This document shows positions 30,301-37,246 of a DNA stretch of 64,000 nucleotides, piece after piece (positions within the stretch are counted from its first letter, which is position 1; every line of letters starts with the position of its first letter). Source of the stretch: DSVZ01 sp037439785 (lineage in GTDB: Bacteria > Verrucomicrobiota > Verrucomicrobiia > Limisphaerales > J093). The notes under the pieces were generated by a model. The model ran no database searches and was not told the origin of the DNA. It saw only the letters and a program-made list of their open reading frames with translations. Where the stretch lies: positions 1 to 64,000 of the forward strand of contig JBBIVJ010000009.1 in NCBI GenBank assembly GCA_037439785.1, in the 5' to 3' direction. The translations under genes were made by a program, and so were the position numbers.

Positions 30301-31010
30301 GCGCCGAGCAGGGCGCCGCCGTTGCGCAGCCAGCGGAAGCTGTAGAAGCCGACCGTGGCCATTTCCACGCGGAAACGGGCCGTTTGGCCCTCGATGGCGG
30401 TGGTGTTGGTGGGTTGCCGGGCGATGACCGGCGGTCCGAAGGAGACGCCATAGGGCAGGAGGTTGGTGGCCACGATGGGCGCCTGGTCGGTGCCGTTGGG
30501 CATGAGCCAGCGCACGGCCAGGTTGTCGCCCCCACCGCCCTCCTTCATCAGGGCGGAGACGTAGTACGGCCGGCCGGCGGTCAGGGGGAGAGGGGCAGAT
30601 TGCTGTTGGGGGTAGCGGCCCCACTCGCGGGAGGAGGTCCAGCCCGGCACCGAGGCGATGAGGCGGATGTTGGCGGGGTTCTCGTCCGTGCTCAGGAACA
30701 AGGCGCCGTTGTCGTCGCTGGCCAGCCAGAAGGTGTAGTTGCCGGTCAGGGGGGGGACAATGTACCCGTGCAGGCGCTGGCCGTAGTTTTCCAGCACGTC
30801 GGTCGGGGCCTCGAAAAAGTCGGTGACGTAGTTGGTGCTGGTGGGGTTGTTGGGCCAGGCGGGGTTGTTGGTCAGCGAGCCCAGGTCGGTGCCGCCGATG
30901 CCCTCCCAGACCTCGCGTAACAGGCCGTGGGCGGGGGCGGCGGCGAACAGGACTGGCGACGTGGAAAACCCGATCAAAGTAAACCACAGGTGGAATTTGC
31001 GACAATTCAT
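21345..31010 (-). CDS. Giant multi-domain surface protein with PA14, CotH and lamin-tail domains
   Basis: The 3,221-residue exported protein starts with a signal peptide ending near LFAAAPAHG. Rough domain order: PA14-like (30-190), Ig-like (195-275), SbsA-type Ig (280-370), a concanavalin-like segment (390-560), lamin-tail domains near 590, 750 and 875, a CotH domain (about 1370-1690) with the metal-binding MRWDIDFTFGLGDG near 1597, lamin-tail domains near 1795, 1967 and 2120, four cadherin/putative-Ig repeats (2250-2640), a lamin-tail near 2650, a galactose-binding-like segment (2810-2970), another lamin-tail near 3000 and a C-terminal beta domain ending FYRLVMLP. CotH proteins can be protein kinases, but activity here is unproven. 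It is probably a cell-surface adhesin or scaffold, and it stands alone on its strand. Confidence 0.88.
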   Translation of the reverse strand: MNCRKFHLWFTLIGFSTSPVLFAAAPAHGLLREVWEGIGGTDLGSLTNNPAWPNNPTSTNYVTDFFEAPTDVLENYGQRLHGYIVPPLTGNYTFWLASDDNGALFLSTDENPANIRLIASVPGWTSSREWGRYPQQQSAPLPLTAGRPYYVSALMKEGGGGDNLAVRWLMPNGTDQAPIVATNLLPYGVSFGPPVIARQPTNTTAIEGQTARFRVEMATVGFYSFRWLRNGGALLGADAPELVYGPVTLADHNARFRCVITNDQGSVTSDEAVLTVVPDTTPPGLLGARNRGTNQVEVTFSEPVSTGSGLDRANYQLSGGVTVASAALGESPAVVVLNTSPLTLGVTYTLRVSNVRDRAQTPNVIAPDSTAHFMAVEYLPWDIGNPPLAGGAQPVPGGVDVTGSGDVGGTSDRLQFAWKPLTGDFDQRVRLDGVTVSDPFLHAGLMARESTDANARFAGAFASSMQLGCFFEARPTAGAATTAAAPRGGFRANYPQTWLRLRRQGQTLTGFAGVDGQTWVQLGSQNFTGLGSTLYLGLAVASGNTNSLATARFRDLGPAVNPVTVSSLAFPREPLGPSSRTTGMIFSEIMYHPAPRDDGRNLEFVELYNARSVFEDLSGWRLSGDISFTFPEGFSLQAGDFVVVAAAPEDVKAVYGLTNVLGPYTGNLPNDAGRVRLRNNLDAIRLEVNYSDQSPWPAAADGAGHSLVPARPSYGEDDPRAWAASEQRGGSPGSPDPWVPTPLSAVVLNEILAHTDDPVLDFVELFNTGLTELDLSGCILTDNPATNRFRIPDGTRLPARGFLSWDQTQLGFALDSAGEALYLLDPAGTRVLDALRFGGQENGVALGRTPDGAPRWSRLATPTPGTANAARRLEDIVINEIMYHPISEDDADEYVELHNRSAAPVNLSGWRFVEGIDFEIPAGTVVPAGSFLVVAADADRLRANYPQLTPANTAGNFSGRLANGGERLALAKPDLIVRTNAPGQVVTNTIFITVAEVAYKDGGRWGRRSDGGGSSLELIDPRADPLQPMSWADSDETQKAPWTTVEFTGRLDNGNTSFPANRLRISMLGPGECLVDDVEFFRVGSTNVVRNGGFEEGTPTPTGWTLTGNHSRSTVVTSGAASGARCLYVRAQGDGDTGINSIRNTLFTSVPQNQNATIRAKVRWLAGWPEVLFRAQGNWIEFPARMAIPKNLGTPGQPNSRRVLNAGPAIADVTHTPAVPQANEAVVVTCRVEDPDGLASVSLQFRQDPTATYSTVAMRDDGLSGDAVAGDGVWSARLSGRGAGTVVAFRVQATDRGALPASSTFPSGTFTEAGTRGQECLVRWGDPVPFGTFAHYHLWSTQATEASRTAGLDNTYRDATLVYNDHRVIYNVGFRDKASPWHGGRGDFAVEVPADDLLLGQSERVLASTGNAGNEPTAIRSQLAAWLHQQQGVPYLHAHYLRLYRNGNMPYNVMEDLEQPDHDYAERWFPDGGAGDLYKIAMWFEFQDDNSQFNAVSATLERFLSGSALKLARYRWTFQRRSNDGTATNYATIFNLVNAANASGAGYVDGLLTLANMDEWMRTFSCGWIMGDWDMWSYRVGQNMYLYKQPGLGAVLMRWDIDFTFGLGDGPTTSLWGGQDPVVNRMYDNPAFRRMLWRAYLDAVNGPLLPERFQPQIDARRDVLLKNGITGLSTPGAITSYINSRRNYISNQIRLNDAASFAITSNGGNDYTSSTATTLLTGTAPFAVATLEVNGIPYPATWTDQRTFRLSLPLTQRTNVLVLVGKDRRGNPVPGASDTITVTYTGELERPQDFLVLNEIQYNADQPDGDFLELYNRSTTTPFDLSGWRLDGVAYTFPPGAILQPGGFLVLAENRQSFATLYGETIPVFDEFPGTLDNGGELLALVRPGTNGAPDTVICDVRYDDVPPWPAEADGRGPSLQLVDPAQGTWRVSNWSATATNDVNRVTPGLANAARQTLTPFPALWINEVQPNNLTGPTDAEGRHEPWIELYNAGDTTLDLSGFYLTDTYTNLTRWQFPAGTTLGPRQFLRVWADGQPGQSVPGAPHTNFRLDPETGSVALVRLQGSPTRPAVVDYLNYALLAADRSYGSHPDGEPRRRRPFTRVTPGAPNDPFVPTLQVTLNEFMAGNTTLPDPADGDFDDWFELYNAGAAPADLSGYYLTDDLPNPTKYQVPPGSVVPPGGFLLVWADEEGNQTQPGGPLHANFRLRLAGETLGLFAPDGSLVDGFTFGPQTNDVSQGRFPDGGPLPLLTLDRPTPGAPNYLAGGNRPPALDPQPPRPVPELSPARFTLTATDPDAGQQLTFTLGTDAPAGASLEPATGLFAWTPTEAQGPGEYTFTVIVTDNGTPHRSASGLVTLTVTEVNEPPVLAPLADQAVDEGSLLAVPLTATDLDLPPQPLSFSLDPGTPEGVAIDPDGPALVWTPAEEHGPGVYTLTVRVTDDGTPPLSSTRTVRITVNEVNNPPEMPFLSPQTVEEGDTYSLQLEARDPDAAQLPIRFELVRGPAGAQLDPDTGRLTWPTTEDDGPGNVIFEVRAVETLPPGLSTTRVFGLEVLERNQAPTLAPLADHTVREGETLTFQAEASDADRPAQTLTFSLDPGAPAGATIDPVTGRFVWALGEDAGGGVFPITVRVTDNDARNPLSAARTFRVTVVAWPRVVINEIMHTPPASGAEYVELYNASTNTAWDLGGWLLTGTRFLFPTDTRLEPGAYLVVARNRTVFNSTYGPRTNVLGNYVNELPAEGGTLALYRTATPEPTALVDRVTFRKSAPWPAAASSGRASLQLRDPRQDNRRVANWAAVEHQTNTTSRPLVPIDATWRYWQAAEDPAPGWTGLGYSEAGWSSGRALLYVEGAALPAPKNTELTLGQMSYLFRHTFTFTGNPAGAVLRLSPVIDDGAVFHLNGTPIFWLGMPEGVTPAREDAAARTVTEAVYEGPFEVPVDNLRQGDNVLAVEVHQTNPTSTDIVMGVSVEVLEQPREGYTPGYANSVRATLEPFPALWLNEVQAVNQTGPQDNAGERDPWLELAHLGASSLPLTGWYLSDSFSNLTRWAFPAGAALAPGEYKLIWADGQAGQTTGPHWHTLFRLQPTGGVVVLSRLQGTEAAVVDFLEYPALGADAAWGYPEPRRDDTLAERLTSPTPGAANTATPPPAPQLLGLNLGPAGQVTLRWTTQPGRTYRLEATASLGSGVWRNAGQFTATGTEAVLTDLGTGGATTQFYRLVMLP

Positions 31011-31199
31011 GGATCAACTGTTGTTCCCAGGGCCGTCAGGGCCGATGCCATGGTGTGCGTGTGACGCTGCTGTAACAACCCGCCGCTGAAACAGCAAGTC
31101 ACAAGCCAGCCGGTGGCAGGGTCGGCCTTGGGGAGGCAGGTTTGGGGGGTCGGCGAGGGGCGGCGCAATGGGAGATTCCCATGCCGAAAAAAAAAGTGC

Positions 31200-31275
31200 T
31201 TGTCAACCGGAGCGTTGCATGTAAGCTTTCCAACGAATTGGTCCGGGTGGACCAGTTCGTTTCGGCCGAAACGAA
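31200..31275 (+). promoter_or_regulatory. Possible promoter plus two inverted repeats upstream of a PEP-CTERM gene
   Basis: A weak -35/-10 pair (TTGTCA at 31200-31205, TAAGCT at 31222-31227, 16-base gap) precedes TGGTCCGGGTGGACCA (31239-31254) and the perfect 20-bp palindrome TTCGTTTCGGCCGAAACGAA (31256-31275). The palindromes end 31 bases before the ATG at 31307. They could be operators or 5'-UTR hairpins. The promoter is tentative; the palindromes are directly visible. Confidence 0.5.
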
Positions 31276-31306
31276 ATGTAGGGACAAACCAAACGAAAGT
31301 AACGCC

Positions 31307-31861
31307 ATGAACTACAAACTCAGTCTCGCCATTGCGCTGGCCCTTGCGGGCGGCGTGATGAGCCATCGGGCGCTGGGCCAGGCCCTTGGCCCCATCCCCA
31401 GCGCGCTCACGCCGTCGTTGACGATGGATCAATACTGCTTCGATCTGACGATCGGCTACATCCCCTCGGGCAACTTCGAGGTTTACTTCGTTCCGGGTGG
31501 CATGAATCCTTGGGAAATCCGGGTGGACTTCAACAGTCTGTCCATCCCGGCCACCGTCAGCGGCTACGCCCAGCACTACGCGGCGCCGTATCCGGGTCTG
31601 GTGGTGCCCAACACGGCGTGGAGCTTTGCGTTCACCACGGCGGTGGTGCCGGACAGCGCCGGGCCCACCCAAGTGCCGCACCAGGATAGCAATGGGCAGG
31701 GCGACCACTACGACGAGTTCTATGCCGAGTTCAGCCTGGTGCCGGATGGCTACCTGCTGAACGTGACCGGTTGCCACATTCCCGAGCCGGCCGACTACGC
31801 CGCGCTGGCGGGTCTGGGGCTGCTGGGCTTCGGTGCCTATCGGCGTTTCCGCAAGGCCTGA
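31307..31861 (+). CDS. Small PEP-CTERM-type exported protein
   Basis: The 184-residue product has a signal peptide (MNYKLSLAIALALAGGVMSHRALGQ) and a short central beta-rich domain (FDLTIGYIPSGNFEVYFVPGG, EIRVDFNSLSIPATVSGYAQ). The sorting tail is IPEPADYAALAGLGLLGFGAYRRF, a PEP motif, a hydrophobic helix and basic residues. The ATG at 31307 is chosen because it starts the signal peptide, although the frame is open upstream. It is divergent from the giant CotH protein and is closed by a strong terminator. Its molecular function is unknown. Confidence 0.85.
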   Translation: MNYKLSLAIALALAGGVMSHRALGQALGPIPSALTPSLTMDQYCFDLTIGYIPSGNFEVYFVPGGMNPWEIRVDFNSLSIPATVSGYAQHYAAPYPGLVVPNTAWSFAFTTAVVPDSAGPTQVPHQDSNGQGDHYDEFYAEFSLVPDGYLLNVTGCHIPEPADYAALAGLGLLGFGAYRRFRKA

Positions 31862-31894
31862 TTTCAGGCAGCGATTCGCCCTGAATCGTTTCAC

Positions 31895-31923
31895 GGCGCG
31901 GGCTTCGGCCCGCGCCTTTTTTT
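31895..31923 (+). terminator. Strong rho-independent terminator
   Basis: A perfect 9-bp stem GGCGCGGGC/GCCCGCGCC closes a TTCG tetraloop and is followed by seven T residues. It ends transcription of the small PEP-CTERM gene and insulates the downstream molybdoenzyme operon. Confidence 0.93.
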
Positions 31924-32020
31924 GTGGTGCAGGCCTCCGAGCCGTGTGGCCCGCAGGCGGGGCGGCTGCACGCCGGGGCAGGGACCGGCAAGGGCTGCGG
32001 GTTGCGGGGGCCGCCACTTG

Positions 32021-32034
32021 TTGACACAAGTCAA
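32021..32034 (+). promoter_or_regulatory. FNR/CRP-family operator candidate ahead of the molybdoenzyme operon
   Basis: TTGACACAAGTCAA is a perfect inverted repeat (TTGAC, four bases, GTCAA), one change per half-site from the FNR consensus TTGAT-N4-ATCAA. Its centre is 41.5 bases before position 32069, the classic class II activator position. ATTAAA (32055-32060) sits where a -10 box would then fall. Transcription would start at the ATG of the cytochrome gene, implying a leaderless mRNA. This fits oxygen- or nitrogen-oxide-dependent control. The regulator itself is not in the window. Confidence 0.6.
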
Positions 32035-32068
32035 TGCCCGACTCGCGGTGGGGGATTAAACCTCGGGT

Positions 32069-33628
32069 ATGCGTTTCCACAGGAGCCCATGGTGGCCCGG
32101 CATTGTCGTGGGCCTAGCGAACTGGGTGGGGTTGGGTGCGACGGCCGCGGACGCCGAGCAGATGTCCCTGGGCCGGCAGGTGTACGAGGCACACTGCGCC
32201 GCCTGCCACGGGGTGAACGGCGACGGCAACGGACCGGCCGCAGTTTGGCTGTACCCCAAGCCCCGCAACTTCAGCGCCGGCCTGTTCAAAATCCAGTCCA
32301 CCCCCGCCGGCGCGCTGCCCACGGACGAGGACCTGTTCCGCGGCATCACCCGCGGGCTGGGCGGCAGCTCGATGCCGGCGTTCAACTACCTGCCAGAGGC
32401 CGAGCGCCGCGCGGTGGTGCAGTACGTCAAGCATCTGACCGCGAGCGTGGGCCCGGACGGCCGGCGGGTGAACCTGTTCGAGCAGGCGCAGGCCAACGGT
32501 GCCGCCCCCCGGTCCATCCCCGTACCGCCCGAACCGCCGCTGACGTTCGACTCGATCGTCCGGGGCAAGGAGCTGTACGTCAGCCTCCAGTGTGTCTCGT
32601 GTCATGGCGAGACCGGCGCGGGTGACGGGCCCTCGGCGCCCACGCTCGTGGACAGCTTCGGCATCCCCATCCCGCCGCGGGATTTCAGCTCGGGGGCCTT
32701 CCTGGGTGGGGCAGCGGGGGCGGACCTGTACACCCGCATTGCCGTGGGCCTGGCCGGCACGCCGATGGTGGCCTACCCGGACGAGGTGCTCAAGCCGGAG
32801 GACCGCTGGGCGCTGGTGCACTACATCCAGTCGCTGCGGCAAAAGGATGCCGAGGTGAACGACATCCTGACGCCGGAGGAGGGACTGATCACGGCCCAGC
32901 GGATTCGGGGCGGGCTGCCGTTGGACCCGATGGACCCGGCCTGGGAAAGGATCGAAAGCGTGCGGGTGCCGTTGAACCCGCTCTGGCCGGAGCCGTTTCC
33001 CATCCCGGCCGTCGCGGTGCGCGCGCTGCACAACGGCCGTGAGCTGGCCCTCCTGCTGCAGTGGCGGGACGAGATTTTCGACGGCGCGCCGGTGCGGGTG
33101 GAGGATTTCCAGGACGCGGCCGCGCTGCAGTTCTCGCTCACGGGCCAGTTCCCCTTCCTGGGCATGGGCGATGTGCGCAATCCGGTCAACCTCTGGCAGT
33201 GGCAGGCGGGCTGGCAGCAGGCCGTGGACGGCGCCCGCCCCGACGTCGAGACCGTCCACCCCGCCATGCACGTGGACGTGTACACCGACCCGGTGATGCA
33301 GGCGGCCTACCGCACCGCCGAGGCGGCGGGCAACCTCCTGGCCGCCCACACCATGAAGTCGCCGGTCGAAGACGCCAACGCCGTCGGCTTCGGCACCGTG
33401 ACCAGCCAGCCAGCGGCAGGCCAGAACGTGCGCGGGCGCGGGGTCTGGGCCGGTGGGTTCTGGAACGTGTTGTTCGTCCGTGAACTTCGCTCCCGGGACA
33501 AACAGGACGTGCAGTTCAAACCCGGCCAGACGGTCCCCGTGGCCTTTGCCATCTGGAACGGCGCCCAGCGGGACCGCAACGGCCGCAAGGTCGTCAGCCA
33601 CTGGTTTCAGTTGCTGCTGAGTCCATGA
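32069..33628 (+). CDS. Di-haem cytochrome c fused to ethylbenzene-dehydrogenase-gamma-like domain
   Basis: The 519-residue periplasmic protein has a signal peptide (GIVVGLANWVGLGATAADA). It carries two cytochrome c domains with haem sites CAACH (43-47) and CVSCH (175-179), each with a possible Met ligand further on (SSMPAFNYLP and GTPMVAYPDE). The C-terminal half (about 270-519) resembles the haem-b domain of EbdC/SerC/DdhC-type gamma subunits (NGRELALLLQWRDEIFD, then FWNVLFVREL and VPVAFAIWNG). The gamma subunit and its c-type electron partner are thus fused. It would carry electrons between the catalytic complex and the respiratory chain. It is the first gene of the operon, 52 bases before the catalytic subunit. 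Confidence 0.85.
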   Translation: MRFHRSPWWPGIVVGLANWVGLGATAADAEQMSLGRQVYEAHCAACHGVNGDGNGPAAVWLYPKPRNFSAGLFKIQSTPAGALPTDEDLFRGITRGLGGSSMPAFNYLPEAERRAVVQYVKHLTASVGPDGRRVNLFEQAQANGAAPRSIPVPPEPPLTFDSIVRGKELYVSLQCVSCHGETGAGDGPSAPTLVDSFGIPIPPRDFSSGAFLGGAAGADLYTRIAVGLAGTPMVAYPDEVLKPEDRWALVHYIQSLRQKDAEVNDILTPEEGLITAQRIRGGLPLDPMDPAWERIESVRVPLNPLWPEPFPIPAVAVRALHNGRELALLLQWRDEIFDGAPVRVEDFQDAAALQFSLTGQFPFLGMGDVRNPVNLWQWQAGWQQAVDGARPDVETVHPAMHVDVYTDPVMQAAYRTAEAAGNLLAAHTMKSPVEDANAVGFGTVTSQPAAGQNVRGRGVWAGGFWNVLFVRELRSRDKQDVQFKPGQTVPVAFAIWNGAQRDRNGRKVVSHWFQLLLSP

Positions 33629-33680
33629 ACACCCCGCCCCGCGCCCCGAGCTTCCTCAACCAAGACCCCTTCCGCTCCCC

Positions 33681-36600
33681 ATGAACACCACGTCCCTCTC
33701 CCGACGCGATTTCCTCCAGCGCAGCGGCCTGATCGGGGCCGGCCTGGCCGCCTGGCACCTGGCCCCCCTGCGGCACCTCCAGGCCCAGGAAGGCATCCCC
33801 AATCCCCTGGCGCACTACCCCGACCGGGATTGGGAGAAGATTTACCGCAACCAGTACGCCTACGACTCGAGCTTCTCCTGGGTCTGCGCCCCCAACGACA
33901 CCCATAACTGCCGGGTCACCGCCCACGTCCGCAACGGCGTCATCATCCGCATGGGCGAGCAGTTCGACGTGGGAACCTATGCCGACCTCTACGGCAACAA
34001 GGCCTCCTGGAACTGGGGCAACCGGCATTGCGCCAAGGGCTACACCTTTCACCGCATCATTTACGGCCCTTACCGGCTCAAGCACCCCATCGTCCGGTTG
34101 GGCTGGAAGCGCTGGGCCGATGACGGCTTCCCCCTGCTGACCCGCGAGCTCCGGGCCCGCTACAAGTTCGATTCCCGCGGCACCGATCGCTTTGTGCGGG
34201 TCTCCTGGGACGAGGCCTTCACCTATATCGCCCGCGGCCTCAGGGCCATTGCCGCCCGCTACAGTGGTCCGGAGGGGGCGCGGCTGCTGGCCGAGCAGGG
34301 GTACCCGCCGGAAATGATCGAGGAAATGGGCGGGGCCGGCACCCGCACCATCAAATGCCGCGGCGGCATGGGGCTGCTGGGCGTGCTGGGCAAGTACGGC
34401 ATGTACCGGCTGTGCAATGCCCTGGCCCTGCTGGACGCGCACGTGCGGGGGGTGGGGGCCGACCAGGCCCGGGGGGGGCGCAACTGGTCCAATTACACCT
34501 GGCACGGCGACCAGGCCCCCGGCCACCCCTGGGTGCACGGCCTGCAAACCAGCGACTGCGATCTCAACGACCTGCGCTTTTCCAAGCTCATCGTCATGTT
34601 CGGCAAGAACCTCGTCGAAAACAAAATCACCGACTCGCACTGGTTCATCGAGTGCATGGAGCGCGGCGCCAAAATCGTCGTCATCGCCCCCGAGTACGGC
34701 GCTCCGACCACCAAGGCCGACTACTGGATTCCCGTACGCCCGTCCACCGACGCGGCGCTGATGCTGGGCGTGACCAAGCTGATGATGGACCGCCAATGGT
34801 ACGACGAGGCCTTTGTAAAACAGTTCACCGATTTCCCATTGCTGATTCGCACCGACAACCTCAAGCGGCTGCGCGCGCACGAACTCTTTGCCAGTTACAA
34901 GAGCGCTCTGCCCGCCGAGGGGCCCAGCAAGAGGGTCCAGGGTCTGACCGATGAGCAGCACAGCAAGCTGGGCGATTTTGTGGTTTGGGACGCCCGGGCC
35001 AACGCGCCCAAGGCCATTCACCGCGACCTGGTGGGGGCGAAGCTGGCCCAAGCCGGCATCGACCCGGTGCTGGACGGCAAATGGACCGTGAAGCTCGTGG
35101 ACGGCACGCAAGTGGAAGTGGCCACCGCCTGGAACCTGTACCAGCTTCACCTGAAAGATTACGATCTGGATACGGTGGCCGACATCACGGCCGCGCCCAA
35201 GGACCTCATCGTGCAACTGGCCAGGGACATCGCCACCATCAAGCCTTGCGCCATTCACACCGGCGAAGGCATCAACCACTGGTTTCATGCCACCGAGGCC
35301 AACCGTGCCTCCTACCTCCCGCTGATGCTCACCGGCAACATTGGCAAACCCGGCGCCGGCGGTCACACCTGGGCCGGCAACTACAAGGCCGCCGTCTTCC
35401 AAGGCTCAGCGGTGACCGGCCCTGGCTTCCGGGGCTGGGTGGCGGAAGACCCCTTCAACCCGAACCTTGACCCCGACGCGCCCGGCAAGGAAGTGAAGGT
35501 CAAAGGCTACGCCAAGGACGAAGAGCCGGCCTACTGGGGCCACGGCGACGTGCCGCTCATCGTCAACACCCCCAAGGAAGGCAGAAAAGTATTCACCGGC
35601 AAAACCCACATGCCCACGCCGACCAAGGCGATCTTTTCCACCAACGTCAACCTGATCAACAACGCCAAGTGGGCCTACGGCGTCATCAGAAACGTCAACC
35701 CCCGCGTCGAGTTGATCGTCAGCGTGGACACCCAGGCCACCGCCACGGTGGAGTACTCGGACCTGGCCCTGCCCGCCAACACCTGGTGCGAATTCCAGGA
35801 CCTCGAGATCACCGCCAGTTGCTCGAACCCCTTCCTCCAAGTCTGGAAGGGCGGCATCAAACCGCTCTACGAGTCGAAGGACGACCTCAGCATCCTCGCC
35901 GGCATCGCCCAGGCCCTGGCCCGCGTCACCGGTGACCGGCGCTTCCGTGATTATTTCCGCTTCGAGCTGGCCGGCAAACGGCGCGTGTACCTCCAGCGGC
36001 TCCTGGACACCTGCACCACCACCGCCGGCTACCGGCTCGACGACATCCTGGCCGGCAAGTACGGCCCGCCCGGCGGCGCCCTGATGAACTTCCGCTCCTA
36101 CCCCCGCGTGCCCTTCTACGAGCAAATCCACGACAGCTGGCCCTTCTACACCGACACCGGCCGGCTCCACGCCTACAGCGACGACCCCACCGCCATCGAG
36201 TGCGGCGAAAACTTCATCGTCCACCGCGAAGGCCCCGAGGCCACCCCTTACCTGCCCAACGTCATCGTCAGCTCCAACCCCTGGGTTCGCCCCAATGACT
36301 ACGGCATCCCCCTGACCGCCGAGCACTGGGACGAGCGGACCGTGCGCAACGTCAAGCTCCCCTGGCCGGCGGTGAAGCAGACCCGCAATTTCCTCTGGGA
36401 ACGCGGCTACCGCTTCTACTGCCTCACGCCCAAGTCCCGCCACAGCGTCCACTCCTCCTGGGCCAACGTGGACTGGCATCTGATCTGGAACTCGAACTTC
36501 GGCGACCCCTACCGGCTGGACAAACGCCTGCCCAACGTCAGCGAACACCAGCTCCACATCAACCCCCGGGCCGCCCGCGACCTCGGCCTCAAGGACGGCG

Positions 36601-37154
36601 ACTACGTGTACGTGGACGCCAACCCCGCCGACCGGCCCTACCTGGGCGCCACCCCCAGCGACCCGTTCTACAAGATCAGCCGCCTCATGCTCCGGGTCAC
36701 CTTCAACGCCGCCTACCCCTACCACGTGGTCATGATGAAGCACGGCACCTTCATCGCCACCGAAAAGACCGTCAAAGCCCAGCATACCCGGCCCGACGGC
36801 CTGTCGCTGACCGAAAACGGCTACATCGCCAACTTCCGCTTCGGCTCCCAGCAATCCGTCAACCGCAACTGGCACATGCCCATGCACCAGACCGACACCC
36901 TCTTCCACAAGGCCAAGGTCTTCATGGGATTCATCTTCGGCGGCGAGGCGGACAACCACGCCTTGAACACCGTGCCCAAGGAATGCCTGGTCCGCATCAC
37001 CAAGGCCGAAGACGGCGGCCCGGGCGGACAGGGGGCCTGGAAGGGCGGCACCGATGGCATGTCTCCGGCGGCCGAGAACGATGTCATGCAGGCCTACCTG
37101 GCCGGAGAGTTCGCCACCGGCAAGATCATGCCCCAGGCCCCCGGCTACGAATAA
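33681..37154 (+). CDS. Type II DMSO-reductase-family molybdopterin catalytic subunit
   Basis: The 1,157-residue protein has a Tat signal (SRRDFLQRSGLIGAGLAAWHLA), so the folded enzyme is exported to the periplasm. Its N-terminal Fe-S site reads C69-x3-D73-x3-C77, then Cys117, where E. coli NarG has H-x3-C-x3-C. Asp277 (TWHGDQAPGHP) aligns with the Mo-ligating Asp of type II enzymes. Later segments (PNVIVSSNPWVRPN, LDKRLPNVSEHQLHINPRAARDLGLKDGDYVYV) are the pterin-binding C-terminal domain. The class includes nitrate, (per)chlorate and selenate reductases, nitrite oxidoreductase and ethylbenzene or dimethylsulfide dehydrogenases. Its neighbours encode beta, gamma and chaperone partners. The substrate is not decidable from sequence. 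Confidence 0.9.
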   Translation: MNTTSLSRRDFLQRSGLIGAGLAAWHLAPLRHLQAQEGIPNPLAHYPDRDWEKIYRNQYAYDSSFSWVCAPNDTHNCRVTAHVRNGVIIRMGEQFDVGTYADLYGNKASWNWGNRHCAKGYTFHRIIYGPYRLKHPIVRLGWKRWADDGFPLLTRELRARYKFDSRGTDRFVRVSWDEAFTYIARGLRAIAARYSGPEGARLLAEQGYPPEMIEEMGGAGTRTIKCRGGMGLLGVLGKYGMYRLCNALALLDAHVRGVGADQARGGRNWSNYTWHGDQAPGHPWVHGLQTSDCDLNDLRFSKLIVMFGKNLVENKITDSHWFIECMERGAKIVVIAPEYGAPTTKADYWIPVRPSTDAALMLGVTKLMMDRQWYDEAFVKQFTDFPLLIRTDNLKRLRAHELFASYKSALPAEGPSKRVQGLTDEQHSKLGDFVVWDARANAPKAIHRDLVGAKLAQAGIDPVLDGKWTVKLVDGTQVEVATAWNLYQLHLKDYDLDTVADITAAPKDLIVQLARDIATIKPCAIHTGEGINHWFHATEANRASYLPLMLTGNIGKPGAGGHTWAGNYKAAVFQGSAVTGPGFRGWVAEDPFNPNLDPDAPGKEVKVKGYAKDEEPAYWGHGDVPLIVNTPKEGRKVFTGKTHMPTPTKAIFSTNVNLINNAKWAYGVIRNVNPRVELIVSVDTQATATVEYSDLALPANTWCEFQDLEITASCSNPFLQVWKGGIKPLYESKDDLSILAGIAQALARVTGDRRFRDYFRFELAGKRRVYLQRLLDTCTTTAGYRLDDILAGKYGPPGGALMNFRSYPRVPFYEQIHDSWPFYTDTGRLHAYSDDPTAIECGENFIVHREGPEATPYLPNVIVSSNPWVRPNDYGIPLTAEHWDERTVRNVKLPWPAVKQTRNFLWERGYRFYCLTPKSRHSVHSSWANVDWHLIWNSNFGDPYRLDKRLPNVSEHQLHINPRAARDLGLKDGDYVYVDANPADRPYLGATPSDPFYKISRLMLRVTFNAAYPYHVVMMKHGTFIATEKTVKAQHTRPDGLSLTENGYIANFRFGSQQSVNRNWHMPMHQTDTLFHKAKVFMGFIFGGEADNHALNTVPKECLVRITKAEDGGPGGQGAWKGGTDGMSPAAENDVMQAYLAGEFATGKIMPQAPGYE

Positions 37155-37246
37155 CCGGCGACCCCCGCCCACCGGAGCCCATGCGCCCCTACTTCCCCCA
37201 GCTCAGCGGCAGCAGGCACGTAAAGCCGGCCGGCTCCAAAGGCCGG

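Noticed and set aside
31142..31306. An N-terminal extension of the small PEP-CTERM protein upstream of 31307.
   Set aside because: The extension would place a non-hydrophobic segment before a clear signal peptide and would translate through the palindromes.
33681..37154. Naming the catalytic subunit as nitrate reductase (narG).
   Set aside because: The cluster motif differs from NarG, there is no NarI-type membrane subunit, and type II enzymes with similar architecture use many substrates.
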